The translations under genes were made by a program, and so were the position numbers. From the NCBI RefSeq assembly GCF_016583825.1, contig NZ_NRRV01000052.1:1-41937 (forward strand): 41,937 bases of DNA, in the 5' to 3' direction. The first letter of the stretch is position 1. Each line of letters begins with the position of its first letter. The DNA is from Thiohalocapsa halophila. Its GTDB lineage: Bacteria > Pseudomonadota > Gammaproteobacteria > Chromatiales > Chromatiaceae. The notes beneath the pieces were generated by a model. That model was given only the letters and a program-made list of their open reading frames with translations, searched no databases and was not told the origin of the DNA. Below are positions 1-7,732 of this stretch, one piece after another.

Positions 1-111
1 TTCGGGCAGCAGGGGAAGCTCAACGGTGCCTGGCATGGCGGCTTGCAGTCTCGTATTTATTTATCGAGCAATGCCGCAATTATAGCTCAAATTCAGACGG
101 TTGAAGGGGGT

Positions 112-216
112 ATGTCCGGAGTTCTGCATTGGGCGCTGATGCTGGGCGCTTTGGCGCTCGGGATTTGGCTGGCGGGCGAGGTGGCCGGCGTGTGGCAGCG
201 GACATGGATGCGCTGA
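112..216 (+). CDS. Possible 34-residue small membrane peptide
   Basis: An ATG preceded by a purine-rich GAAGGGGG stretch opens a 34-codon frame that is mostly one hydrophobic segment (residues about 4-25, rich in Leu, Ala, Gly and Trp) followed by a short basic tail. A second short frame (ATG at 204, 18 codons) overlaps its end. Nothing else in positions 1-323 is convincing. The Shine-Dalgarno-like run is very close to the ATG. I do not recognise a family and the frame could be chance, so confidence is low. Confidence 0.2.
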   Translation: MSGVLHWALMLGALALGIWLAGEVAGVWQRTWMR

Positions 217-323
217 GCGAGCGGATTCCGCACCTTGAGGCGTTCGTCCGGTTGCCCTAACGCAGCGCCCGGCGCACCGGGAGGCGGCGAGGCGGGATGC
301 TGCCGCGGCGCCGGCCGGGATGC

Positions 324-863
324 TCATCCAGCGCGGTCGGCCGCTTGCTGCAACGGCTCCGACGGCGTCTCGCCCGCGACTTCGTCGCGTGTGGCGCAGC
401 GGCTCAGCAGCAATGCCGGTGGGTCCACCGAGAAGATGAAGGGGGCCGCCCGGCGCAGGGCGCTCAAGCCGAGGATTTGCCGTGCGCTGCCGGGGAAGAC
501 CGCGGCCTCCACGTCCTCCAGCCAGCACTGAGTGCCGATGCGCATCCGGGCGATGGCGTAGACGGGCACCGTGAGCTCGGAGCCGTCGGCGAGCACCCCG
601 CGAAGCTGCTTCACGTAACGCGCCGCGTTGCGGTGCTGGAGCACGGCCAGCGTCTCCTCGTTGATGGTCATATAGCCAGAGCCCGTGTCCACCATCAGCT
701 CCAGCGGGCCGTAGCCATGGATCTCGCCGCTGACGTAGAAGGTGGCCGCGGACTTCTGCTGCATGTCGATGCGATAGCGGAAGTCGTCAGGGTCGACATC
801 GACCGCCAGGGCGACACCACCGAGGCAGTAGGGCAGGAGCAGGGCAAGAACGGCTGCGCGCAT
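324..863 (-). CDS. Retropepsin-like aspartic protease, exported
   Basis: The 179-residue product starts with a signal peptide (residues about 1-20, hydrophobic, ending VALA). It has a single retropepsin-type active-site motif, MVDTGSG, with the catalytic Asp at residue 59, followed by a beta-rich region and a second Leu-Gly turn (ILGLSAL). This is the layout of small clan AA aspartic proteases of the TIGR02281 type, which act as homodimers in the periplasm. The family is clear; substrate and role are not known. The C-terminal 25 residues are low-complexity and polar. It does not overlap its neighbours and lies downstream of the amidohydrolase on the same strand, separated by nearly 500 bases, so co-transcription is doubtful. 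Confidence 0.75.
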   Translation of the reverse strand: MRAAVLALLLPYCLGGVALAVDVDPDDFRYRIDMQQKSAATFYVSGEIHGYGPLELMVDTGSGYMTINEETLAVLQHRNAARYVKQLRGVLADGSELTVPVYAIARMRIGTQCWLEDVEAAVFPGSARQILGLSALRRAAPFIFSVDPPALLLSRCATRDEVAGETPSEPLQQAADRAG

Positions 864-1352
864 GAGATCGATTCATCTGTTGCTGGATAAGGTGGGCCCG
901 TGCGTGCGGCGGCCTTGGGTCCGCGCCGCGGCGGGTGGCAGTGCTGGCGGGAGATGACTCAGGCACCGGGTCACCGGCGGACGCTACAACGAAAGCCTGC
1001 CTGGGTACAAACCCAGGGATCATCATGGTGAATGCCCCGGGGATGCTTTGGGGCCTATGGCCCTGCGGGCTTGGCATAAGCCCCGCCGCGACGACAGGGG
1101 CGCATGCGCCGGTCGCCGCCACCGCCCAGATCAGCTGCGGATGGGCGAAGACAAGGTCGTGCTGCCGGACGACATCGGCTCGAAGGTCGTGGTCGAAGGC
1201 CTGCCGGGCTGGGAGTCGGCCGAATTCGAGGCGTTGGCGGAGCTGGCTCACGGCCCGACTGACGGCCGGGCTCATGGTCGCCCGGCAGGCGGTCCGCCAC
1301 TTCGGCACCACGCTCGCCGCGAAGGCCCGCTTCGCGACGCCGTTGCACCAGG
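864..1352. other. Gap of 489 bases without an assignable gene
   Basis: Several overlapping open frames exist on both strands, up to 142 codons on the plus strand and a longer one on the minus strand. None shows a domain, signal peptide, good ribosome-binding site or plausible composition. A degraded gene is possible, but I could not reconstruct one. No hairpin terminator or promoter stands out. Confidence 0.4.
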
Positions 1353-3239
1353 CTAGCGGCTGATGGCGGCGCCCTGCGCCGCTGGTCTCGCCTGCTGTTG
1401 CGGTGCGGGCGCCGCTGCCGCTTCCTCCGGTGGCGGCGGCGCCGGCTGCACCCGCCCCTCCAGCATGGTGCCCCATACCGGGATGTCCTTGATCCAGGTC
1501 GAGGGTACCTCCAGCGGATTGGCTTCCAGAATGGTCAGGTTGGCCCGCTTGCCCACCTCGATGGAGCCGATGCTGTCTTCCTGTTGAATGGAATGGGCGG
1601 CGCCCAGAGTGACGGCCCGCAGCGCCGCCTCGCGAGGAACCTTGTGTGCCTCGCCCATGATCCGGCCCTCGCCGGTCAGCCGGTTGACTGCGGCGTACAT
1701 CAGCTGCAGGGGCTTGGCCGGGCCCATGGGCATGCCGGAGCCAAAGGAGAATGGCAGGTCATGCTTCAGCACCTCCGCCATGGGCACCATGCTGTGAGCG
1801 CGCTCCTCGCCGATGCCCAGGTCGGCATAGCGCGCGGCGAGCGCCTCGACCCAGTAGGGATTGGCACTGACGATGCCGCCCAAGGCCGCGAAGCGCGCCA
1901 CCTGCGCCGGCGCCGCGAAGCCGAAGTGGGCCAGCACCGTGCGGTGATCTTCGCGGCGGTTGCGCGCCATGGCCTGCTCCAGGCTCGCCAGCAGCACGGC
2001 GAGGCCGCCGTCGCCGACGGCCTGGACATGGATCTGATAGCCCGCGTCCCAGTAGGCCTGGAAGGCGGCGTCGAATGCCGTCGGCTCCATGATCCAGCTG
2101 CCCTCGCGACCGTCCGCGTAGCCGGCCTGGAGCTGCATGCTTGCGCCGTACATGGCGCCGTCGGTGTAGAGCTTGACCTGTCGCGGCAGATAGCGGGTGC
2201 GACCCTCGCCCCGGGACAGGAGTCGGCGGGTGGCGTCGATCAGGGCCCCGGCGGCACCCGGGCTGGTGGGCGGATGCCGGGCCGCCAGCGCCTTGCCGTC
2301 GGCGATGAAGCAGTGGTTGAAGGGCGTGGTCGAGTCACTGTAGGCGGCGTTGACGGCCTGCTGAAGCGGCTTCGACAGCACTGCACCCGGCTCGCAGGCG
2401 AGCGTAATGCCGTTGCGGTGATAGTAGCGCTCGGTGAGCTCGAGCCCCTGGCGAAGCCGCTCCGGCGGCGCCAGCAGCGGCGCTAGCTTGTCGAGGACAG
2501 CGATCATCCCTTGCGCCTGGACATGGCCCTGCTCCAGGTCGATGTGCGCCCGCTGGCTCGCGGGCAGCCCGGCGACCAAGTCCGCATCGATGCCGGTCTG
2601 CGCGAGGGCTGCGCTGTTCAAGTAGAGCTCGCGGCAGGACCGGTGCCAGACCACCACCGGCACCGCCGTCATCAGGCTGTCCAGGAACGCCCGGGACATG
2701 TCGCCGTGGAAGCCCTGGTGATAGCCCCAGGTGACGAAGGGCCCACCGACGTCCTGGTGCTGTGCGGCCAGCGCATGGAGCAGGCGCTCGCGGTAGCCCT
2801 CGGCATCGCGCACCGCCGGCGAGCGCCCGGCGACGGTGTCCCAATCCTCGATGGCGATCACCTGCGTGCCCAGGGTCAGCGCGGCCAGAATGGGGTGCAC
2901 GTGCGGCTCGATGAAGCCGGGCACCACCACCTTGCCCGCGAAGGTCTGGTCCAGCTCGGCGTCAGGCCCCGCCGCCGCGGTCACGTCGGTGCGGCTGCCG
3001 ACCGCGACGAAGCGCCCGTTGCGCACGGCGAACGCCTGCGCCCGCGGCTGGACCGGATCCATGGTGATGATGTCGCGCGCGGCATAGACCTTGGTCGCCG
3101 CCGGTGTCTCGGCGATGGCGGACAGCGCCTGAAGGCTCGGCGTCTGCGCAGCGGCTGTGGCCATCCCGAGCACCAGACCACCGACTGCGAGCAGCCGCGA
3201 CGCGGTGCACAGGACAACCCGAGCGGATCTCCGAGCCAT
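1353..3239 (-). CDS. Exported amidohydrolase, Amidohydro_3 (YtcJ-like) family
   Basis: From the ATG at 3239 the product is 628 residues. This start is preferred over the upstream in-frame ATG at 3476 because it begins a proper signal peptide (MARRSARVV, hydrophobic core, cleavage near TAAAQ). The mature protein shows the N-terminal composite beta-sandwich strand (VYAARDIITMDP), the metal-binding His-x-His in FIEPHVHP, and later HVQAVGDGG, VLAHFGF and GSGMPM, which are characteristic of the Amidohydro_3 branch. These are metal-dependent hydrolases of amide or related C-N bonds; the substrate cannot be read from sequence. A Pro/Ala/Gln-rich tail of about 40 residues ends the protein. It lies 109 bases downstream of the AraC-type regulator on the same strand and may be co-transcribed with it. 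Confidence 0.85.
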   Translation of the reverse strand: MARRSARVVLCTASRLLAVGGLVLGMATAAAQTPSLQALSAIAETPAATKVYAARDIITMDPVQPRAQAFAVRNGRFVAVGSRTDVTAAAGPDAELDQTFAGKVVVPGFIEPHVHPILAALTLGTQVIAIEDWDTVAGRSPAVRDAEGYRERLLHALAAQHQDVGGPFVTWGYHQGFHGDMSRAFLDSLMTAVPVVVWHRSCRELYLNSAALAQTGIDADLVAGLPASQRAHIDLEQGHVQAQGMIAVLDKLAPLLAPPERLRQGLELTERYYHRNGITLACEPGAVLSKPLQQAVNAAYSDSTTPFNHCFIADGKALAARHPPTSPGAAGALIDATRRLLSRGEGRTRYLPRQVKLYTDGAMYGASMQLQAGYADGREGSWIMEPTAFDAAFQAYWDAGYQIHVQAVGDGGLAVLLASLEQAMARNRREDHRTVLAHFGFAAPAQVARFAALGGIVSANPYWVEALAARYADLGIGEERAHSMVPMAEVLKHDLPFSFGSGMPMGPAKPLQLMYAAVNRLTGEGRIMGEAHKVPREAALRAVTLGAAHSIQQEDSIGSIEVGKRANLTILEANPLEVPSTWIKDIPVWGTMLEGRVQPAPPPPEEAAAAPAPQQQARPAAQGAAISR

Positions 3240-3348
3240 AGCCTTCCCCGAGCGAATAACCGATGCACAAGCTCGGAGTATAGGCGCCGGCGCCCGGGGA
3301 CATGCAGGTGGACTGCGCTTCGCTTGAATGCCCCGCTCGGCGCTGCGA

Positions 3349-4302
3349 TCACGGTCGTTGTCCGTTCGCGCGGCCGGTGGCCGACGGCGGTTCGCCGAAC
3401 AGAGCCCGATACTCGGTGGCGAAGCGTCCGGGGTGATGCATGCCGCAGCGCGCGGCGATGCTCGCGATGTCGACATCGGCGCCGCGCAGCAGGGCGTCGC
3501 GCGCGGCGTGCAGGCGCAGGATCGTCAGGTAGCGCCGGGGCGAGATGCCCAGCTGGTCGCGGAAGGTCTGCTCCAGCGTGCGCTGGGCCACCCCGATGCC
3601 GGCGCACAGCGCCGGGATGCGCAGGTCCTCGTCGATGCGCTCGCGCACCAGTCGCTCGAAAGTCCGCAGCAGGCCCATACGCTCGGCGTAGCTCGGACGC
3701 CCGCCGCGTCCTTGGTCGTTGTGCACGACCAACATCAGCTCGGCGGCCAAGGCCCCGAGCTCCGCGTGCCAGTCCGCCACCCGGGTGCCCGAGCGCGCCC
3801 CTGCGAGCCGTGCGATGCGGTTGACGATACGGGCACTGCCCGGGAACGACGCCGGAAAGACCCTGGGCCTATCGAACAGGCTCGCCGACAGACCGAGCTC
3901 GCCGAGCACGGTGCCGGGGAGCTGGAGCGCCGTCCAGTGCGTCCCGGCCGGCAGCAGATAGTCGAGCTCGGCCCCCGCCGGGTAGCAGACGAGGTCTCGG
4001 GCGCCGAAGCGATACCCGTTGATGCAGCCGTCGCGCTCGGCATCGAGGATGGCGCCCAGCACCACGGCCCCCTCCGGCAGCCAGCCGCGTGCGCGCAGCA
4101 TGCGGCTGTAGCGGCCGCTGTTCAGGGAGATGGGGCCGGCGAGCAGGCCGCGCAGCTCGCCGCGAAAGTCACCCGCTTCCAACTGGTGGTGCTCGATGGA
4201 CGCCTCACGTATGGCCGTCGCCAGCTGCTCGGCGTCGAAGAAGGTCAGCGCCAGCCGTTCGATCACTGGCTCTCCCATGGCCCCGGCAGGCGAGGTGTTC
4301 AT
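3349..4302 (-). CDS. AraC-family transcriptional regulator
   Basis: The 317-residue protein has an N-terminal sensor-like domain without a recognisable ligand signature (residues about 1-200). The C-terminal AraC/XylS double helix-turn-helix (about 215-310) includes LCAGIGVAQRTLEQTFRDQL for the first HTH, the SPRRYLTILRLHAARDALL linker helix and IASIAARCGMHHPGRFATEYR for the second HTH. The second HTH with the GRFATEYRALFGE signature is typical of the family. An alternative start is the second Met, nine codons in. It is divergent from the sulfatase, and the intervening 318 bases contain two inverted repeats that are good operator candidates. It may regulate the sulfatase, the downstream amidohydrolase, or itself; that is inference. 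Confidence 0.88.
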   Translation of the reverse strand: MNTSPAGAMGEPVIERLALTFFDAEQLATAIREASIEHHQLEAGDFRGELRGLLAGPISLNSGRYSRMLRARGWLPEGAVVLGAILDAERDGCINGYRFGARDLVCYPAGAELDYLLPAGTHWTALQLPGTVLGELGLSASLFDRPRVFPASFPGSARIVNRIARLAGARSGTRVADWHAELGALAAELMLVVHNDQGRGGRPSYAERMGLLRTFERLVRERIDEDLRIPALCAGIGVAQRTLEQTFRDQLGISPRRYLTILRLHAARDALLRGADVDIASIAARCGMHHPGRFATEYRALFGEPPSATGRANGQRP

Positions 4303-4305
4303 CCC

Positions 4306-4334
4306 GTTGTCCTCTTGTGCGAAAAGCGGACAAC
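4306..4334. promoter_or_regulatory. Inverted repeat GTTGTCC...GGACAAC, candidate operator
   Basis: A perfect 7-base inverted repeat with a 15-base spacer lies immediately upstream of the AraC-type gene. The right arm extends to GCGGACAAC (4326-4334) and shares the GCGGACA core with the repeat at 4416-4434. Repeated half-sites in a regulator/target divergent region suggest regulator binding. Confidence 0.5.
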
Positions 4335-4415
4335 AAGGTTACCAAGAGAGCTGGCAGCGGTAATACTGCGCGGCGCTGCGAAGCTGCGGTGCTCGTCCTG
4401 AATCGCATCGCGTTT

Positions 4416-4434
4416 TGTCCGCTATTGGCGGACA
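4416..4434. promoter_or_regulatory. Inverted repeat TGTCCGC-N5-GCGGACA, candidate operator
   Basis: A perfect 7-base palindrome with the 5-base spacer TATTG lies about 190 bases upstream of the sulfatase. Both arms match the half-site seen at 4326-4332, so the divergent region carries at least three copies of GCGGACA or its complement. Confidence 0.5.
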
Positions 4435-4608
4435 TGGCCCCGGCTCTGAGGAAGGGGCTGCATCGCGGGTGCGAGCACGGACGGCGGCGTCTTTAGTACG
4501 CAGAAGATTGGAGCGCTTCTCGGCGTCCCCCCACGGCCGGAGGACGTTTGAGAATCCAGCACCGCCGACGCCGGCGCAGCGTCTCTCGACCGTCATCATT
4601 CAGCTCTC

Positions 4609-4613
4609 GGAGG
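4609..4613 (+). promoter_or_regulatory. Ribosome binding site GGAGG deciding a TTG start
   Basis: GGAGG lies seven bases upstream of TTG at 4621. This supports TTG as the start of the sulfatase, because starting at the next in-frame ATG (4645) would remove the basic n-region of the signal peptide. Confidence 0.65.
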
Positions 4614-4620
4614 ATTTGCT

Positions 4621-6327
4621 TTGCATAAGAAACTCACCTTGCCAATGCTGGCAGCTGCGCTCGCGCTGCTGAGCTTGCCAGCGCACGCGCAGCTGCCCAA
4701 CCCGTTCACGTCCAATCCTGCGGCTCCACCCGCCGCGGCGGAGCGCCCGTCTGCCCCTGCCGAGTCCGCCGAAGCGGTTGCCCAGAGTGCGCAGCCGGCT
4801 GGCGCAGAAGGCAAGGCTCCGGCGGCAGGCGAGCGGCCAAACATCCTCGTCGTCTGGGGCGATGACATCGGCCAGTCCAACATCAGTACCTATACGCACG
4901 GCCTGGTGGGCTATGAGACGCCCAACATCGACCGCATCGCCAACGAGGGCATGACCTTTACCGATTACTACGGCGAGCAGTCCTGCACCGCGGGCCGCAG
5001 CTCCTTCATCACCGGTCAGAGCGTATTCCGCACCGGCCTGTCCAAGGTGGGCCTGCCCGGTGCCGAGCTCGGCATGCGCGAGGAGGACCCGAGCATTGCC
5101 GTGATGCTGAAGGCGCTCGGCTATGCCACCGGCCAGTTCGGCAAGAATCATCTGGGCGACCGCGACGAGCATCTGCCCACCAACCACGGGTTCGATGAGT
5201 TCTTCGGCAATCTCTACCACCTCAATGCGGAGGAAGAGCCGGAGAACGAAGACTATCCGCGCGACATGGCGCTGCCGAGCGGCAAGACCTTTCTCGAGCA
5301 GTTCGGTCCGCGCGGCGTCATCCACTCCCGGGCTATGCCGGACGGCACGCAGCAGATCGAGGACACGGGTCCGCTGACCAAGAAGCGCATGGAGACCGTC
5401 GATGACGAGACCTCCGCTGCGGCGCTCCGCTTCATCGAAGACAACACCAAGGCCGGCAAGCCCTGGTTCGTCTGGTGGAGCGGCACCCGCATGCACTTTC
5501 GCACCCACGTGAAGGACGAGCTGCGGGGTATCTCCGGGCAGGACGAATACGCCGACGGCATGGTCGAGCACGACAGGCACATCGGCAAATTCCTGGACAA
5601 GCTGGACGAGCTCGGCATCGCCGACAACACCGTCGTCTTCTACTCCACGGACAACGGCCCGCACTACAACACCTGGCCGGATGCCGGTGCCACTCCGTTC
5701 CGCGGCGAGAAGAACACCAATTGGGAGGGCGGCTGGCGGGTGCCGGCCATGGTGCGCTGGCCGGGGAAGATCCCGGCCGGCGAGTGGACCAACGAGATCG
5801 TCCACCACATGGACTGGTTCCCGACCTTCCTGGCCGCCGCCGGCGACCCCAAGGTCAAAGAGCGCCTGAAGCAGGGCGTCACCGTGCCTGCTATGGGCCG
5901 CGACTACAAAGTCCACCTGGACGGCTACAACATCCTGCCGCTGCTGACCGGCCAGGCCGAAGAGAGTCCGCGGAAAGAGATCTTCTACTTCTCCGACGAC
6001 GGCGACCTGACCGCACTGCGCTATGCGGACTGGAAGCTCATCTTCTTGGAGCAGAAGGCCGAGGGTACCTTCCGCGTCTGGATGGAGCCCTTCGTGGAGC
6101 TGCGGGTGCCGCTGATCGAGAACCTGCGCCGCGACCCCTACGAGCGCGCCGAGATCACGTCCAATACCTACTATGACTGGCTGCTGGACCGCGCATACAT
6201 GCTGGTTCCGGCGCAGGCCTATGTCGGGCAGTTCCTGGCAACCTTCCAGGAATTTCCGCCGCGGCAGAAGGCGGCGAGCTTCAGCCTGGATCAGGTGATG
6301 GAGAAGCTCTCACCGCCCGGCGGCTGA
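4621..6327 (+). CDS. Exported type I (formylglycine) sulfatase, arylsulfatase family
   Basis: The 568-residue product begins at TTG with a signal peptide (MHKKLTLPMLAAALALL, cleavage near AHAQ) and a Pro/Ala-rich linker to about residue 72. The sulfatase domain starts with RPNILVVWGDDIGQ, whose two Asp residues bind the metal. It continues with the modification motif CTAGR (in EQSCTAGRSSFITG), whose Cys would be converted to formylglycine. Later come GQFGKNHLGD (Lys/His of the active site), YSTDNGPHYNTW (metal-binding Asp-Asn) and GGWRVPAMVRWPGKIP. The fourth motif position is Gly rather than the common Ser, a variant seen in part of the arylsulfatase family. The protein would hydrolyse sulfate esters in the periplasm after export and needs a formylglycine-generating enzyme, which is not in this window. 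The gene is divergent from the AraC-type regulator. Confidence 0.92.
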   Translation: MHKKLTLPMLAAALALLSLPAHAQLPNPFTSNPAAPPAAAERPSAPAESAEAVAQSAQPAGAEGKAPAAGERPNILVVWGDDIGQSNISTYTHGLVGYETPNIDRIANEGMTFTDYYGEQSCTAGRSSFITGQSVFRTGLSKVGLPGAELGMREEDPSIAVMLKALGYATGQFGKNHLGDRDEHLPTNHGFDEFFGNLYHLNAEEEPENEDYPRDMALPSGKTFLEQFGPRGVIHSRAMPDGTQQIEDTGPLTKKRMETVDDETSAAALRFIEDNTKAGKPWFVWWSGTRMHFRTHVKDELRGISGQDEYADGMVEHDRHIGKFLDKLDELGIADNTVVFYSTDNGPHYNTWPDAGATPFRGEKNTNWEGGWRVPAMVRWPGKIPAGEWTNEIVHHMDWFPTFLAAAGDPKVKERLKQGVTVPAMGRDYKVHLDGYNILPLLTGQAEESPRKEIFYFSDDGDLTALRYADWKLIFLEQKAEGTFRVWMEPFVELRVPLIENLRRDPYERAEITSNTYYDWLLDRAYMLVPAQAYVGQFLATFQEFPPRQKAASFSLDQVMEKLSPPGG

Positions 6328-6756
6328 GCCGCTGTCCATGGCGGCGCGCAGCTTCGCAGCGGAAGCAGCGCCCGCCCAACCGACGGCGCGCCTGCGAGCA
6401 GGCGCTTGCAGGTGCGTCGTCAGCTCGGGTGGGCAACCGCAATGGGCAGGCCGATGGATTGCTGTCTGGCCCCACCGTGCGGGTCCCTGATGCGGGCAAG
6501 CCTCCACGCTTGTGGAGTGGGGCCTGGCTTTGCGTGCGGCGAGGTAGCGCCGAAACGACCAAGCGCGCAACCACAAGCTCGTCGACGGGGCTGAGGACCT
6601 CGTCCCGAGACGACGCGCGATGGGCGGGGGACGAGCCGGCTAGCTGCGCCTGTCCACTCGCACCGGGTCTGGCCGAAATCCGCAGCCTGCGGTACACCAG
6701 CGCGGTGTCCATTGGGCATGCTGAGAGAACCTTTCTAACATCCAAGAGAATCGGCG
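6328..6756. other. Gap of 429 bases between sulfatase and HAD gene
   Basis: No credible gene is seen. One GC-rich hairpin lies 60 bases after the sulfatase stop (listed separately). The gap is large enough for a promoter of the HAD/cytochrome pair, but no clear -35/-10 pair could be recognised. Confidence 0.4.
6388..6405 (+). terminator. GC-rich hairpin GCGCCTGC-GA-GCAGGCGC, possible terminator
   Basis: This is an uninterrupted 8-base inverted repeat (in practice a 7-base stem with a 4-base loop) just after the sulfatase. It is followed by only two T residues, so if it terminates transcription it is not a classic U-tract terminator. Confidence 0.3.
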
Positions 6757-7731
6757 ATGCGCATCCTGACCTTTCTGCTGCTCTGGCTGCCATTGGCGGT
6801 GGCCGCCGACCCACTGGCGTCATGGAATGACGGCGAGGCGAAACAGGCGATTATCGAATTTGTCGCAACAGTCACCGAGCCGGACTCGCCCGACTTCGTC
6901 CCCAAGGCCGAGCGTGTCGCCGTCTTCGACAATGACGGTACCCTGTGGGTGGAGCAGCCGTTCTACACCCAGCTCGCGTTCGTGCTGGAACGACTCCGCG
7001 AGCTCACCGACGACCATCCGGACTGGCGCAAAGAGCAGCCGTTCAAGGCCGCGCTGGAAGGCGACAAGGCGGCCCTGGGCGAGGCCGGCATGGAAGGGCT
7101 GATGCAGCTCCTGATGGCCACCCATGCGGGGCTTTCGAGCAGCGAATTCGCGGACATCGCAGCGGATTGGATCGCCACCGCCCGTCATTCGCGCTTCGAG
7201 CGTCCCTACACCGAGCTGGTCTACCAGCCCATGCTGGAGCTGCTCGCCTATCTGCGCGAGCACGGCTTCAAGACCTACATCGTCTCAGGCGGCGGCATCG
7301 CCTTCATGCGCCCCTGGACCGAGCGGGTCTACGGCATCCCGCCGGAGCAGGTGGTGGGCTCGCAGATCGCGCTGGACTACAAGCTGGTCGACGGTGAGCC
7401 TACCCTGGTGCGCAAGCCCGAGATCGCCTTCATCGACGACAAGGCGGGCAAGCCCGTCGGCATCCAACGCCACATCGGCCGCCGGCCGATCCTGGCCTTC
7501 GGCAACTCCGACGGCGACTATCAGATGCTCGAGTGGACCAGCGCCGGACCCGGCCGGCGCCTCGGGCTGATCCTGCACCACGACGACGCCGAGCGCGAAT
7601 ACGCCTATGATCGCGACAGCCATGCGGGCCGGCTCGACAAGGCCCTGGACGATGCCGAGACCCAGGGCTGGACGGTGGTGTCCATGGAGCGTGACTGGGC
7701 CAATGTGTTTCCAGCGGCGCCGCAGGACTAG
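6757..7731 (+). CDS. HAD-superfamily hydrolase, exported, phosphoserine-phosphatase-like
   Basis: The 324-residue product starts with a signal peptide (MRILTFLLLWLPLAVAA). HAD motif I is VFDNDGTLW (nucleophile Asp at about residue 58, acid/base Asp two later). Motif II is YIVSGGG. The C-terminal acidic motif is FGNSDGDYQML, preceded by the conserved Lys region GKPVGIQRHIG. The cap is all-alpha and inserted between motifs I and II, as in phosphoserine-phosphatase-like members. It is a predicted periplasmic phosphatase or related phosphohydrolase with unknown substrate. The stop is separated by a single base from the GTG start of the cytochrome gene, so the two genes are almost certainly co-transcribed and probably translationally coupled. 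Confidence 0.85.
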   Translation: MRILTFLLLWLPLAVAADPLASWNDGEAKQAIIEFVATVTEPDSPDFVPKAERVAVFDNDGTLWVEQPFYTQLAFVLERLRELTDDHPDWRKEQPFKAALEGDKAALGEAGMEGLMQLLMATHAGLSSSEFADIAADWIATARHSRFERPYTELVYQPMLELLAYLREHGFKTYIVSGGGIAFMRPWTERVYGIPPEQVVGSQIALDYKLVDGEPTLVRKPEIAFIDDKAGKPVGIQRHIGRRPILAFGNSDGDYQMLEWTSAGPGRRLGLILHHDDAEREYAYDRDSHAGRLDKALDDAETQGWTVVSMERDWANVFPAAPQD

Positions 7732-7732
7732 C

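Noticed and set aside
864..1352. Possible broken gene (142-codon plus-strand frame)
   Set aside because: No recognisable residues, no ribosome-binding site and conflicting frames on both strands; left as an unassigned gap.
787..1476. Minus-strand open frame of 229 codons overlapping the protease and amidohydrolase ends
   Set aside because: Overlaps both neighbours and lacks a family signature; the overlapping genes have clear motifs.
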